Shown here: positions 16,890 to 26,470 of the stretch, one piece after another
How the letters are laid out: every line of letters begins with the position of its first letter
Position numbering within the stretch: the stretch's first letter is position 1
Source of the DNA: G963668605 sp963668605
GTDB taxonomy: Bacteria; Acidobacteriota; Terriglobia; Bryobacterales; Bryobacteraceae
Length of the DNA stretch: 64,000 nt
Reading direction: 5' to 3'
Assembly: GCA_963668605.1 (NCBI GenBank)
Contig: OY764903.1
Coordinates: 744,001-808,000 of the forward strand
Position numbers and translations under genes: made by a program
The notes under the pieces: generated by a model
The model's input: the letters and a program-made list of their open reading frames with translations, nothing else
The model's database searches: none
Told to the model about the DNA's origin: nothing

Positions 16890-19800
16890 ATGACAGACCA
16901 GCAGATCCGACTAGAGGCGTTATACGACGCCCTCGCTACCCGTATACTCGTGCTCGATGGCGCCATGGGCACCATGTTGCAGCAGCGCAATCTGACTGCG
17001 GCCGATTTCGGCGGTGCGGAACTGGAGGGCTGCAACGAAGTGCTCGCCGCCACGCGCCCGGATGTCGTACGCGACGTGCATCGCGCCTATTACGCGGCCG
17101 GGGCCGATATCGTGGAGACCGATTCGTTCGGCTCGACGCCGCTCGTGCTCGCTGAATATGGATTGCAGCACCGCACCCACGAACTGAATCTCAAGGCCGC
17201 GCGCGTGGCCCGCGAAGCGGCGGCGGAGTTTGATACGCCCGGACGTTTGCGATTCGTCGCGGGTTCCGTCGGCCCCACGACCAAGGCCATCACAGTCACC
17301 GGCGGCGTGACTTTCCCCAACCTCGTAGAGAATTTTTACGCGCAGTGCAAAGGACTCCTGGAGGGCGGCGCCGACATCCTGTTGGTGGAGACCTGCCAGG
17401 ATACGCGCAACGTGAAGGCGGCGCTGCTCGCCATCGGGCGCCTGCGCAGCGAACTTGGCATCCGGATTCCGGTGATGGTCTCCGGCACCATCGAGCCGAT
17501 GGGTACGATGCTTGCCGGGCAAGCCGCGGATGCTTTCTGGACTTCGATCGCGCACGCCGATCTGCTCTCGGTCGGCCTGAATTGCGCCACGGGGCCGGAG
17601 TTTATGCGCGACCACATTCGCACTCTGCATGAGATGGCGAGCACGCGCATCTCGTGCTATCCGAATGCAGGTCTGCCGAATGAGGATGGCAAGTACCTGG
17701 AGACCCCCGAGACGCTCGCCGCGCAACTGGAGCGCTTCGCGGATCAGGGCTGGCTGAACATCGTCGGCGGTTGCTGCGGAACGACTCCGCTGCACATCGC
17801 CGCAATCGCGCGCATGGTCGCGGGCAAGAAACCGCGTACGCCGAAAGCGCCCACGCATCGCGCGCTCTACTCCGGCATCGAGCTCGTGGAGGCCGACGAC
17901 ACCAACAGACCGCTGCTGGTCGGCGAACGCACCAACGTGATCGGGTCGCGGCTCTTCAAAAACCTGGTGGCCGATGAGAAGTGGGAAGAAGCCACCGAGA
18001 TCGCGCGCCGCCAGGTGAAGAACGGCGCGCACATCATCGACGTCTGCCTGCAATCGAGCGAGCGCGACGAGATGCGCGACATCGCGCCGTTTTATGACAA
18101 GCTGATTCGCAAGACGAAAGCCCCGCTGATGATCGACACGACGGATCCAAAAGCCGTCGAGGAGGCGTTGAGCTACTGCCAGGGCAAGAGCATCATCAAC
18201 TCCGTCAACCTGGAAGACGGTGAAGAGAAGTTCGAACGCATGTGCCCGGTCGCGCGCGCGTATGGCGCGGCGCTTGTCGTGGGCTGCATCGACGAGGACA
18301 AGTTGCAGGCGCAGGCGTTTACGCGCGAGCGCAAACTCGCGATCGCACTGCGCAGCGTGAAACTGCTCACGGAGAAATACGGCATTCCAGCCGAAGACAT
18401 CATCATCGATCCGCTCGTATTTCCGTGCGCGACCGGCGACGAGAACTACATCGGCGGCGCGGTCGAGACCATCGAAGCCGTGCGCATGGTGAAGGAAGAG
18501 ATCCCGTTCATCAAGACCGTGCTGGGCGTCTCGAACATCTCATTTGGATTGCCCGCCACAGCGCGCGAAGTGGTCAACTCAGTATTCCTTTATTACTGCA
18601 CGAAGGCCGGTCTCGACCTCGCCATCGTGAACTCGGAAAAGTTGGAGCGCTTCGCCTCGATTCCGGAGGAGGAGCGCCGCCTGGCCGAGCATCTGCTCTT
18701 CAACACGCCGCCCGAGGACGTGCCTGCCGGCCACAAGGATTTCGATGCGCTGCGCACGGCGCCGGACGATTGGCGCGAGCAGTCGCACGAACAGAAAGCG
18801 GCGATCAACCAGTTTCACATCGCGGCGATTGCGGAGTACTTCCGTCGCGCCGCTCCCAAGGCGAAGAAAGTGGCGGCGGATTTGCCGCTCGACGAACGCC
18901 TGGCGAACTACATTGTCGAGGGCACGAAAGACGGATTGGTGGAAGATCTGGAGCGCAAGCGCGCCGAAGGCGTCGCGCCGCTCGATATCATCAACGGGCC
19001 GCTGATGGCCGGCATGAGCGCAGTGGGCCGGTTGTTCAACAACAACGAGTTGATTGTTGCTGAAGTACTGCAATCGGCGGAAGCGATGAAGGCCGCGGTG
19101 AACCATCTCGAGCAGTTCATGGAGAAGGCCGACACGGCGGCGCGCGGGAAAATTATCCTCGCCACGGTCAAGGGAGATGTTCACGATATCGGCAAAAACC
19201 TGGTCGAAATCATCCTCGGCAACAACGGTTACGACGTAGTCAACCTGGGCATCAAGGTGCCGCCGGAAGATTTGATCAAAGCCTTCCGCGAACACAAGCC
19301 GGATGTTATCGGGCTCTCGGGCCTGCTTGTGAAGAGTGCGCATCAGATGGTGACCACGGGCGAAGATCTGCGCGAAGCGGGCATCGGCGTCCCGCTGTTG
19401 GTGGGTGGGGCGGCGCTCTCCGAGAAGTTCGCAAACGGGCGGATCGGTCCCGCCTATAACGCTCCGACGTTTTATGCGAAAGATGCGATGACCGGGCTTC
19501 GGTTGCTCAACGAAATCATGGCGCCCGAATCGCGGACCGCCGTGCTGGCGGCACACACCTACTTGGATGCGGCCGCTCCGGCTGCCGCTGCGCGCGAACC
19601 GGTCGCAATTTCGCTGACACGCTCGCCCAAGGTGCGCACGGATATCCCGATTCCGACGGCTCCGTACCTCGAGCGCAAAGTGCGCGCCGTGCCGCATCTC
19701 GGTGAGGTGTGGAGTTACATCAATCCGTTCATGCTCTTCGGGCGCCACCTTGGATTCAAGGGCGATTTTGAAAAACTGCTCGCAGCGCGCGATGCCAAGG

Positions 19801-20441
19801 CGCTCAAACTGTTCCACGAGGTGGAGGAGGTCAAGCAGTTTGCCGCAACGTTCATGAAGGTGCGCGCGGTATGGCAATATTTCGAAGCGGAGCGCGACGG
19901 TAACGCGATTCAGCTTTTCGCTCCGGGCAGCGCAAGCCCGCTACACACGTTTCACTTCGGACGGCAGGCGCTGAACGCCGGGCTGTGCCTCAGCGACTAT
20001 GTGCTCGATCCCGTCGATGGCAGCCGCGATCACGTTGCGCTGTTCGTCGTGACCGCGGGATCGGGTATTCGCGAGCAATCTGAAAACGCCAAGGGGGCCG
20101 GCGAATTCTTCAAGGCGCACGCGCTTCAGGCGCTCGGCATCGAGAGCGCTGAGGGCTGTGCCGAGTGGTTGCACCGGCGCATCCGCGAAGACTGGGGCTT
20201 CCCCGACGCGCCCACGCTCACCATGCACGACCGCTTCACCTCGAAGTATCGCGGCAAGCGTTACAGCTTCGGTTATCCGGCCTGTCCGAATCTCGAAGAC
20301 CAACAGGGCCTGTTCCAACTTCTGCGGCCCAGCGAGATCGGCGTCGAGTTGACCGACGGCATGATGATGGATCCTGAGGCGAGCGTCAGTGCGTTGGTCT
20401 TCCACCATCCCGACTGCGCCTACTTTTCCGTGGAAGCCTAG
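16890..20441 (+). CDS. metH: Cobalamin-dependent methionine synthase
   Basis: The full four-module enzyme, 1183 residues. The homocysteine-binding barrel (about 1-330) has the zinc ligands in GLNCATG and GGCCGTTP. The methyltetrahydrofolate-binding barrel (about 345-620) contains NVIGSRLFKNL and DPLVFPCATGDENY. The cap and B12 domains (about 650-890) contain the cobalamin-ligand motif GDVHDIGKNLV with its histidine near residue 763. The AdoMet activation domain (about 900-1183) includes KRYSFGYPACPNLEDQ. No cobalamin riboswitch is evident in the short 71-base gap after mscL. It transfers methyl groups from methyl-tetrahydrofolate to homocysteine. Confidence 0.98.
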   Translation: MTDQQIRLEALYDALATRILVLDGAMGTMLQQRNLTAADFGGAELEGCNEVLAATRPDVVRDVHRAYYAAGADIVETDSFGSTPLVLAEYGLQHRTHELNLKAARVAREAAAEFDTPGRLRFVAGSVGPTTKAITVTGGVTFPNLVENFYAQCKGLLEGGADILLVETCQDTRNVKAALLAIGRLRSELGIRIPVMVSGTIEPMGTMLAGQAADAFWTSIAHADLLSVGLNCATGPEFMRDHIRTLHEMASTRISCYPNAGLPNEDGKYLETPETLAAQLERFADQGWLNIVGGCCGTTPLHIAAIARMVAGKKPRTPKAPTHRALYSGIELVEADDTNRPLLVGERTNVIGSRLFKNLVADEKWEEATEIARRQVKNGAHIIDVCLQSSERDEMRDIAPFYDKLIRKTKAPLMIDTTDPKAVEEALSYCQGKSIINSVNLEDGEEKFERMCPVARAYGAALVVGCIDEDKLQAQAFTRERKLAIALRSVKLLTEKYGIPAEDIIIDPLVFPCATGDENYIGGAVETIEAVRMVKEEIPFIKTVLGVSNISFGLPATAREVVNSVFLYYCTKAGLDLAIVNSEKLERFASIPEEERRLAEHLLFNTPPEDVPAGHKDFDALRTAPDDWREQSHEQKAAINQFHIAAIAEYFRRAAPKAKKVAADLPLDERLANYIVEGTKDGLVEDLERKRAEGVAPLDIINGPLMAGMSAVGRLFNNNELIVAEVLQSAEAMKAAVNHLEQFMEKADTAARGKIILATVKGDVHDIGKNLVEIILGNNGYDVVNLGIKVPPEDLIKAFREHKPDVIGLSGLLVKSAHQMVTTGEDLREAGIGVPLLVGGAALSEKFANGRIGPAYNAPTFYAKDAMTGLRLLNEIMAPESRTAVLAAHTYLDAAAPAAAAREPVAISLTRSPKVRTDIPIPTAPYLERKVRAVPHLGEVWSYINPFMLFGRHLGFKGDFEKLLAARDAKALKLFHEVEEVKQFAATFMKVRAVWQYFEAERDGNAIQLFAPGSASPLHTFHFGRQALNAGLCLSDYVLDPVDGSRDHVALFVVTAGSGIREQSENAKGAGEFFKAHALQALGIESAEGCAEWLHRRIREDWGFPDAPTLTMHDRFTSKYRGKRYSFGYPACPNLEDQQGLFQLLRPSEIGVELTDGMMMDPEASVSALVFHHPDCAYFSVEA

Positions 20442-20462
20442 GGTCTGCTAACGTAGTCGCTG

Positions 20463-21653
20463 ATGAATCGACGACTGTTTCTTGGTATCGCCGCTGCCTC
20501 CCTGGCGCCGGCCGCTCCCGGCAGCGGCGCTCTGCTGCTGTTGACTGACGAAGAGGCTCGGCGGATTCGCGATCGTGTCCTCAAGGGCGATCCCGCACTC
20601 GCGGCAGCAGTCCGCAAACACGCCGCCTCCGCGCTGAAGGCCGGACCGTGGAGTGTGACCACGCAGCGTCCGCCCGGGATCGATGCCAAGCCGAACGACT
20701 ATTACAGCGAAGGGCCGTACTGGTGGCCCGACCCGAAAAATCCGAGCGGCCCTTACATCCGCAAGGACGGCGAGCGCTATCCCGCGCGTTTTGAGGCCAA
20801 TCGCAGGGCTCTCGGCGATCTCTGCGAGGCCGTGCTCGCGCTCGGCATGGGAACGTACTTTCTCGGCGACGCCGGCTGTGCCGCACATGCGGCAAAGATT
20901 CTCTCGGTCTGGTTCGTGGACGCGAAGACGCGAATGAATCCGCATCTGGAGTACGGCCAGGCGATCAAGGGTCACAATACGGGGCGCGGCGCCGGACAAA
21001 TTGACACGGTTTCGCTGATCTACGCCGTGCAGGGGATTCAGTTGCTGAGGGCTTCCGGCAAACTCGACTCGGCGCTCGAAACCGCTTTGCGCGCGTGGTT
21101 CAGCGACTACTTGCGCTGGATGACGACGAGCCGCAAAGGCCTCGACGAGAAGAAGGCCGGCAACAATCACGCCACGTGGTGGACCGCGCAGGCGGCCGCC
21201 TACGCGGGTTTCGCCGGCGACGGCGCGGCACGCAAGATGCTTTGGGAACACTACCGCACGCACCTTGTGCCCACTCAGATCCGGCCCGATGGAAGCTGCC
21301 CGGCCGAAGAGGCGCGCACCAACTCGCTGAGCTATTCGACCATGAATCTGAATGGGTACTCTGTGCTCTGCCGGATGGCACAGATGGAGGGCGTCGATCT
21401 GTGGCGCTTCCGCGCTCCCAACGGCGTGAGCGTGGAGTCTTGCTTCCGCTATCTGCTGCCCTATGTGCTCAAGCCCGAGACTTGGCGCAAGCAGCAGATC
21501 TCGAAGTTTTCACCGGGCGGCACGATCTTTCCAGGGCTCGCTGGACTCGGTTTGAACTCGACGGAATTGCTGCGCGGCTTTGCCGCCATCGAACACTCGG
21601 ATTCGCCCCTCGTATCGCTGGTCGATCTGATCGTACGGGCACAGGCAGTATAA
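20463..21653 (+). CDS. Tat-exported alginate lyase-family protein
   Basis: A 396-residue protein with a twin-arginine-like signal (NRRLFLGIAAASLAPAAPG). The rest is an all-helical (alpha/alpha) barrel of the alginate-lyase superfamily, with characteristic segments SEGPYWWPDP, GNNHATWWTAQAAAYA, RPDGSCPAEEARTNSLSYSTMNLNGY and a C-terminal AIEHSDSPL. Family members cleave uronic-acid polysaccharides by beta-elimination, but many acidobacterial and Bacteroidota members are uncharacterised, so the substrate is open. It begins 21 bases after metH, which is probably coincidental, and is followed by a small secreted protein. Confidence 0.82.
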   Translation: MNRRLFLGIAAASLAPAAPGSGALLLLTDEEARRIRDRVLKGDPALAAAVRKHAASALKAGPWSVTTQRPPGIDAKPNDYYSEGPYWWPDPKNPSGPYIRKDGERYPARFEANRRALGDLCEAVLALGMGTYFLGDAGCAAHAAKILSVWFVDAKTRMNPHLEYGQAIKGHNTGRGAGQIDTVSLIYAVQGIQLLRASGKLDSALETALRAWFSDYLRWMTTSRKGLDEKKAGNNHATWWTAQAAAYAGFAGDGAARKMLWEHYRTHLVPTQIRPDGSCPAEEARTNSLSYSTMNLNGYSVLCRMAQMEGVDLWRFRAPNGVSVESCFRYLLPYVLKPETWRKQQISKFSPGGTIFPGLAGLGLNSTELLRGFAAIEHSDSPLVSLVDLIVRAQAV

Positions 21654-21673
21654 AATACGTTGAGAGGAATCGC

Positions 21674-22021
21674 ATGAAGAAGACCATCTTCCTATTGGTG
21701 CTTTCCGTGTGTGCTGTCTTTGCGGCCGGTGTCGCGGGAGAGTGGGACGCTACGGCTAGCTTCCCGAATGGGAAGGAATACCGCGTAGTGATTTCGCTCA
21801 GGGAATCGGACGGAAAGCTCGAAGGCACTGTGGCCGACGATCGGGGCTCGGTCGGTCTTGAGGATCTAAAGCTCGACGGAACTGAACTCAGCTTCAAGGC
21901 GACCGAGGGTAACGGCACTTTCGATGTGAAGCTCACGGTCTCCGCGGACTCCATGAAGGGCAGCGTCAAAGACCCGGCCGGCAAGATGGGCACGCTGGTC
22001 GCCGTACGTCCGAAAAGTTAG
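21674..22021 (+). CDS. Small secreted beta-rich protein of unknown function
   Basis: A 115-residue protein from the ATG at 21674, after a GAGAGGAAT ribosome-binding site. The signal peptide is MKKTIFLLVLSVCAVFAAGVAG. The mature part alternates short beta strands and glycines (GEWDATASFPNGKEYRVVISL, EGTVADDRGSVGLEDLKLDG, ELSFKATEGNGTFDVKLTVS), a layout seen in small lipocalin-like or 'uncharacterised periplasmic' acidobacterial proteins. I do not recognise a function. It is 20 bases downstream of the lyase-like gene, probably in the same transcript. Confidence 0.75.
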   Translation: MKKTIFLLVLSVCAVFAAGVAGEWDATASFPNGKEYRVVISLRESDGKLEGTVADDRGSVGLEDLKLDGTELSFKATEGNGTFDVKLTVSADSMKGSVKDPAGKMGTLVAVRPKS

Positions 22022-22046
22022 GCGTTCTCGGGAATTGGAAAGTTTT

Positions 22047-22143
22047 CGCCTCCGGTCGCTGGTGCTCCCGGCACTGCTAAACGGATCCTGCCACTAACGG
22101 ACACCATACCTAACAGTGCCGGGAGTGATAACGACCGGAGGCG
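22047..22143. repeat. 97-bp palindromic interspersed repeat, copy A
   Basis: Two 30-base arms in inverted orientation. The outer 12 bases (CGCCTCCGGTCG) and inner 12 bases (CTCCCGGCACTG) of each arm match perfectly, separated by an unmatched six-base block; the centre is about 37 bases. A second copy with the same arm sequence lies at 35773-35868. The right arm runs into the 3' end of the glycosyltransferase gene and encodes its last ten residues and stop codon. It may also end transcription from both convergent genes. Confidence 0.75.
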
Positions 22144-23297
22144 ACGATCTTATCCGAACCGAGCGCCACGGCTCGATCGTAGGCTGCCACATTCTCGGCG
22201 ACCATGCGATCTTCGGTGAAGCGCGCAAAGGCATCGAATTTCGCCTGGTCCGCCATCGACTTCGCCAGCGGCGCTCCGGCGAGTGTGCGATTGAGAGCCG
22301 CAGCCAGCGCTTCCGGATCGGCCGGCGGCACGAGGATTCCGTTGTGTCCGGTAACGATCATCTCTTTGTTGCCCCAGATATCGCTGGCGACGATCGGTTT
22401 GCCCGCCGCCATCGCTTCCATCAGCGAGATCGAGAGGCCTTCCCATAGGGACGGGTGGACGAAGATATCGAAAGCGGCGAGCAATTCCGGCACATCGCGC
22501 CGGAAGCCAAGAAACGTCACGCGCTCTTCGACGCCGTTGCGCCGGGCCTCTTCGCGCAACTCGGCTTCGAGCGGCCCGTCGCCGGCCAGTACGAGCCGTG
22601 CGTTTGGATTTTCCGCCAACACGAGTTTCATCGCGCGGATCGCGTATTCGAAACCTTTCTGCGGAGCGAGGCGCCCGATGGAGCCAATGATCTGTTCGTT
22701 GCGTCCGAAGCCGAGCGAGCGCCGGGACGCCTCCCGGTCGACGCCCTGAAACTTTTCGAGGTCGATGCCGTTCAGCACGGTGGCGATCTCATCCGGGGTC
22801 TTGATGCCGAAATTGATTGTGGTCTGGCGGTGCTGCTCTCCTACCGCGATGATGAAGTCACAGAAGCGTGCGGCGAAACGTTCGAGTGCCACGAAGAGTT
22901 TCAATGTGCGCGGCGCGGTGAACTGATGAAACGCGAAGCCGTGCACGTGGTGCACGATGGTGGGCACGCCGGCCAGGCGCGCGGCGATGCGTCCGATCAC
23001 GCCGCCCTTCGATGTGTGCGTGGCGACGAGGTCGTACTTGTTGCGCAGGCACAATAGCCAGAGGAACAGGAACGGCACGATGTCTAGTGGGTTGATCGGC
23101 CGGAACCAAAGCGGAGCGCGCACGGCCTTCGCGCCGGCGGCACGGAAGTGCGTCGCGGTCTCATCGTCGAGCGCGATCACGGTCACCTCGGCGCCGCGTG
23201 CGATCAGCGCGCGCGTAATCGCCAGTACCACCACGGAGCCGCCGCCCCACGCGCCGCCTCCAAGAACTTGAAGAACCTTCGTCCCCGAACTCTTCAT
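22110..23297 (-). CDS. Glycosyltransferase family 4 protein
   Basis: A cytosolic GT-B glycosyltransferase of 395 residues, last gene of the exopolysaccharide operon. The N-terminal Rossmann domain has QVLGGGAWGGGS and THTSKGGVIGRIAARLAGV. The C-terminal donor domain has IGSIGRLAPQKGFEYAIRA, LVLAGDGPLEAEL, VTFLGFRRDVPELLAAFDI and the sugar-binding EGLSISLMEAMAAGKPIVAS (E-x7-E motif). It likely adds a sugar to the undecaprenyl-linked glycan. Its start overlaps the upstream gene as ATGA. The final residues GRYHSRHC are encoded inside the palindromic repeat, so the original C-terminus may have been altered by repeat insertion. Confidence 0.92.
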   Translation of the reverse strand: MKSSGTKVLQVLGGGAWGGGSVVVLAITRALIARGAEVTVIALDDETATHFRAAGAKAVRAPLWFRPINPLDIVPFLFLWLLCLRNKYDLVATHTSKGGVIGRIAARLAGVPTIVHHVHGFAFHQFTAPRTLKLFVALERFAARFCDFIIAVGEQHRQTTINFGIKTPDEIATVLNGIDLEKFQGVDREASRRSLGFGRNEQIIGSIGRLAPQKGFEYAIRAMKLVLAENPNARLVLAGDGPLEAELREEARRNGVEERVTFLGFRRDVPELLAAFDIFVHPSLWEGLSISLMEAMAAGKPIVASDIWGNKEMIVTGHNGILVPPADPEALAAALNRTLAGAPLAKSMADQAKFDAFARFTEDRMVAENVAAYDRAVALGSDKIVASGRYHSRHC

Positions 23298-24571
23298 GCC
23301 ACACTCCCTTCAGACGACAGGAAATTTCTGCGGAAACATTCGACGATGCCCATCAGCATCCAGATGCCGCGATAGTTTTCGATATTGATCGTCACGCCGG
23401 CAAGCGCGATGGCCAGCAATCCGCCGAGCAGCAGCACCGTGGCCGTGCGGAATGGATTCGCCGGCAGTGTGAGGCCGTGAATCAGCACAAATAGCGCGTA
23501 GCCCCCGAAGGCCATGTAAACCAGAAAGCCGAGAAGTCCAGTCTCCGCGAGCAGCCCAAGATAAGTATTGTGCGCATACATCAGGCCGTTGTGCTCCGCC
23601 ACTCCGAAATTGCCGCGTCCGCAGCCTAGAACCGGCGACGCGAGAAACTGGTCGAACGCGGTATTCCATAGACGACGGCGCTGTGCGGCCTCGGGATTGT
23701 CGAGATCGACGGTGGTGGTCGTGAGACGCGAGAGCGCGGCGTTGCGCGAGAGTAAGCCCTGTTTGTCGGGCACTGTACTGAGCAGTGTGCCGAGCACGAC
23801 GATCGAAAGCGCGGTGATCATCTTGGCGCGCACCGAACTGCACAGCAGCCAGACGAGGGCGAGGCTCAAAAGGGTGGCCAGCAGGCTGCCTCGCGAGGCG
23901 GAAAGCAGGATCCCAGCGAGGTCGAGCGCGACGGCCACCCATACCCACAGGCTGCGGGAGCCGGTGAGATTGCGATAAATCAGTGTGAAAAACATACTCA
24001 GCGCTGCATGTGCAGCGAAGAGATTAGAGTCCTCGAATGTGCCCTGCGCGCGGTAGAACGCGGAGAAACTCGACACGATGCCACCATACTGGAAGGCCAG
24101 CGATCCGGCCGCGCCGGCGGCGGAGACGAGCGCCCCGGCGATGCTCCAGGTCTTCAGGAGCAGCAGCAGGTCCTTGCGACTCTCCACCACGTTGACTACC
24201 AGATAGAAGTACAGCCACAGCGAGATCGTCTTCACCGTCTCGATGGCGAGACTGGCCGGACCGCGCAAGGACAACGCGGTGTTGAGGTTCCACAAGGTCG
24301 AAATGCAGATCGCCGCGACAAAGGTGAAGAACAGGCCGCCCAGCGGAATACGGGCGCCGCGTGACAGTGACATCCAGGCGAGCCAGAGCACGCCGAGCGG
24401 CAGCAACAGATCCGCCACCGCGAAGTTCACGGCTTTTCCACCAATCTCAAAGACCCGCGTGAACGGCATGGCGAAGGTGAAGAAGACCAGCAGAAACACA
24501 CGCAGGCGATCGAAGCGCAAGCGCTCGAAGACCGAAAGCGGCGCCGCGGCGTTCCATGTGGCGGCGGTCAT
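23294..24571 (-). CDS. O-antigen ligase/polymerase (Wzy/WaaL) family membrane protein
   Basis: A 425-residue integral membrane protein. The ATG at 24571 overlaps the stop of the sugar transferase gene (ATGA), supporting this start over a longer frame. It has about ten to twelve hydrophobic helices and a large external loop around residues 290-340 containing the family segment SPVLGCGRGNFGVAEHNGLMYAHNTYLGLLAETGLLGF, in which the histidines and asparagine are conserved. In an operon with an exporter and chain-length protein it more likely acts as a Wzy-type polymerase than as a lipid-A ligase; sequence alone does not decide this. Confidence 0.85.
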   Translation of the reverse strand: MTAATWNAAAPLSVFERLRFDRLRVFLLVFFTFAMPFTRVFEIGGKAVNFAVADLLLPLGVLWLAWMSLSRGARIPLGGLFFTFVAAICISTLWNLNTALSLRGPASLAIETVKTISLWLYFYLVVNVVESRKDLLLLLKTWSIAGALVSAAGAAGSLAFQYGGIVSSFSAFYRAQGTFEDSNLFAAHAALSMFFTLIYRNLTGSRSLWVWVAVALDLAGILLSASRGSLLATLLSLALVWLLCSSVRAKMITALSIVVLGTLLSTVPDKQGLLSRNAALSRLTTTTVDLDNPEAAQRRRLWNTAFDQFLASPVLGCGRGNFGVAEHNGLMYAHNTYLGLLAETGLLGFLVYMAFGGYALFVLIHGLTLPANPFRTATVLLLGGLLAIALAGVTINIENYRGIWMLMGIVECFRRNFLSSEGSVA

Positions 24572-25221
24572 TGGGCCTCCAACGTGAGTTTGCGTTCGAC
24601 GGCGCCGAACAGCAGCACGCGCCAGGAGGCGAACAGGATCAGCCACGCGGTCCAGGCGATGAGCTTCAGGTCAAACCAGAAGGACTGGCGTCGCACATAC
24701 TCGAGATCCATGGCCAGGCGCATCGGCAAGATCACCCGGCGGTAATGCTCTTGCGGATCCATGCCTTCGGTGTCGATCACGGAGAGTTCGGGGAAGAAGC
24801 GAACCTGCGGCAACCCGGTGAGTCCGGGCAGCGTGTCGAGTACGCGCCGTTGCTGCGGAGTGTAGCATTCGCGCACAGTGGCGAGATCCTCCGGCCGCGG
24901 TCCCACGAACGACATCTCGCCGCGCAGCACGTTGAGCAACTGCGGCAGTTCGTCGATCTTGAAGAGGCGCAGCAGGCGTCCGGCCGCGAAGACGCGCGCG
25001 TCGTTCTTGGCTGTGAATGCGCCCGCGCGGTCCGCACCCGTGTGCATCGTGCGGAACTTCAACTGGCCAAAAGGAATTCCGAAGCGGCCCGCGCGAGGCG
25101 CCACATAAAACACCGGGCCGCGCGAAGAGAGCTTGATCGCGGCGGCAGCCAGCAGAAACAGCGGCGTGGCGGCGGCGAGGCCCAACGTTGCGAAGACGAT
25201 GTCGAAGACTCTTTTGGCCAT
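24568..25221 (-). CDS. Monotopic phosphoglycosyl transferase (PglC/WcaJ catalytic-core type)
   Basis: A 217-residue initiating sugar-phosphate transferase. One N-terminal re-entrant membrane helix (VFDIVFATLGLAAATPLFLLAAAAIKL) is followed by the catalytic core with KFRTMHTGAD, the catalytic Asp-Glu in KIDELPQLLNVLRGEMSFVGPRPE, and PGLTGLPQV. It moves a sugar phosphate from a UDP-sugar to undecaprenyl phosphate at the cytoplasmic face. The protein is the short PglC-like form rather than the long WbaP/WcaJ form. C-terminal residues 180-205 are hydrophobic, which is unusual for PglC. It lies between the aminotransferase and the polymerase gene. Confidence 0.9.
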   Translation of the reverse strand: MAKRVFDIVFATLGLAAATPLFLLAAAAIKLSSRGPVFYVAPRAGRFGIPFGQLKFRTMHTGADRAGAFTAKNDARVFAAGRLLRLFKIDELPQLLNVLRGEMSFVGPRPEDLATVRECYTPQQRRVLDTLPGLTGLPQVRFFPELSVIDTEGMDPQEHYRRVILPMRLAMDLEYVRRQSFWFDLKLIAWTAWLILFASWRVLLFGAVERKLTLEAQ

Positions 25222-25227
25222 ATTGTC

Positions 25228-26445
25228 CTATGCACAGGCGGCGATCAGTTCCGGTTGGCGTGCATACTTCTGAAGGACGGCGCCGATCGAATCGCACACA
25301 TAAGCCGTTTCGCCTTCCGTCATATTCGGATAGAGCGGGAGCGATACCAGGCGCGGCCACACGGCGGAGGCTGCGGGCAACTGCTCCGGCTTGTACTGAT
25401 AGCGCTCACGGTAGTACGGATGCAAATGCAGCGGCATCCAGTGGACGCTGCATGTGATGCCACGCGCCTTGAGTTCTTCGATGAATTGCCCACGGTCGAT
25501 GCACAGCGCATCGAGCCGCAGCTTGATCGGATAGAGGTGCCAGGACGACTGGCGGTTTCTGATCTCTTTCGGAACTTCAAGGAAGTCGGAGTACTGTGCG
25601 AGCATCTCCGTGTAGCGGCCGGCGACGCCGCGGCGCTGCTGCCAGAAGGTGTTCGCCTTTTTCAATTGCTCGAATCCGATGGCTCCGGCGAGGTCGGTCA
25701 GGTTGTACTTGAAGCCCGCTTCGACGATCTCGTAGTACCACGAGCCGCGCGCTTCAAACCGGCTCCAGGCTGACTTCGAGAGACCGTGCAGCGACATCAT
25801 GCGCACGCGGGCGGCGAGTTCGGAATCGTCCGTCGTCAACATTCCGCCTTCGCCCGTCGTGATGCACTTGTTGGCATAGAACGAAAAGCAAGTTAGCGGC
25901 GAGGTCGTTCCGACCGACTGCCACGGTGAGTTCGCGTCCTTGCGGATCGAGGCGGGCAGTGCGTGGGCGGCGTCCTCCACCATCGCGATGCCATAGCGGT
26001 CGGCGATCTTGCGCAACCGGAACATGTCCGCCATCTGCCCGCCGTAGTGCATCGGCAACATCGCCTTGACACTGGTCCGGCGGCACCAGTGCGACGCGGC
26101 CGCGGCCATCGCGTCGGGATCGACGCAAAGCGTATCAGGATCGCAATCGACCAGCACGGGCGTGGCATCGAGGTAGCGCACAACTTCGGCGGTCGCCGCG
26201 AAGGTCATCGAAGGAACCAGCACGGTATCGCCTTGCCGCACTCCCGCGGCTTCGAGCGCGAGATGCAGGGCCGCCGTACACGAGTTCAGTGCCACAGCGT
26301 GGCGCACGCCGAGGTATTCTGCAAATGCCTCTTCGAAGCGTTTCACCGCTTGGCCGGTGGTGAGCCAACCCGACTCCAATACAGCATTGACCGCGGCCTT
26401 TTCTTCTTCTCCGATGCTGGGGCGGAAGTATGGAATGTTCATCAT
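25228..26445 (-). CDS. DegT/DnrJ/EryC1/StrS-family sugar aminotransferase
   Basis: A PLP-dependent sugar aminotransferase of 405 residues. Typical features are IPYFRPSIGEEEKAAVNAVLESGWLTTG, NSCTAALHLALEA, DAAHALPA, the PLP lysine in SFYANKCITTGEGGM, and the C-terminal GITCSVHWMPLHLHPYYRE. It follows the 4,6-dehydratase gene by 24 bases. The natural reading is that it aminates the 4-keto product at C4, as PglE does in bacillosamine synthesis. The acetyltransferase needed to finish bacillosamine is not seen here. Methionines 1 and 2 are adjacent. Confidence 0.92.
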   Translation of the reverse strand: MMNIPYFRPSIGEEEKAAVNAVLESGWLTTGQAVKRFEEAFAEYLGVRHAVALNSCTAALHLALEAAGVRQGDTVLVPSMTFAATAEVVRYLDATPVLVDCDPDTLCVDPDAMAAAASHWCRRTSVKAMLPMHYGGQMADMFRLRKIADRYGIAMVEDAAHALPASIRKDANSPWQSVGTTSPLTCFSFYANKCITTGEGGMLTTDDSELAARVRMMSLHGLSKSAWSRFEARGSWYYEIVEAGFKYNLTDLAGAIGFEQLKKANTFWQQRRGVAGRYTEMLAQYSDFLEVPKEIRNRQSSWHLYPIKLRLDALCIDRGQFIEELKARGITCSVHWMPLHLHPYYRERYQYKPEQLPAASAVWPRLVSLPLYPNMTEGETAYVCDSIGAVLQKYARQPELIAACA

Positions 26446-26470
26446 GTTCCCTTTGTGATTGAGCTTGCGC

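Noticed and set aside
18579..19877. Long antisense frame within metH
   Set aside because: It mirrors metH codons and has no recognisable domain; metH is certain across the same bases.
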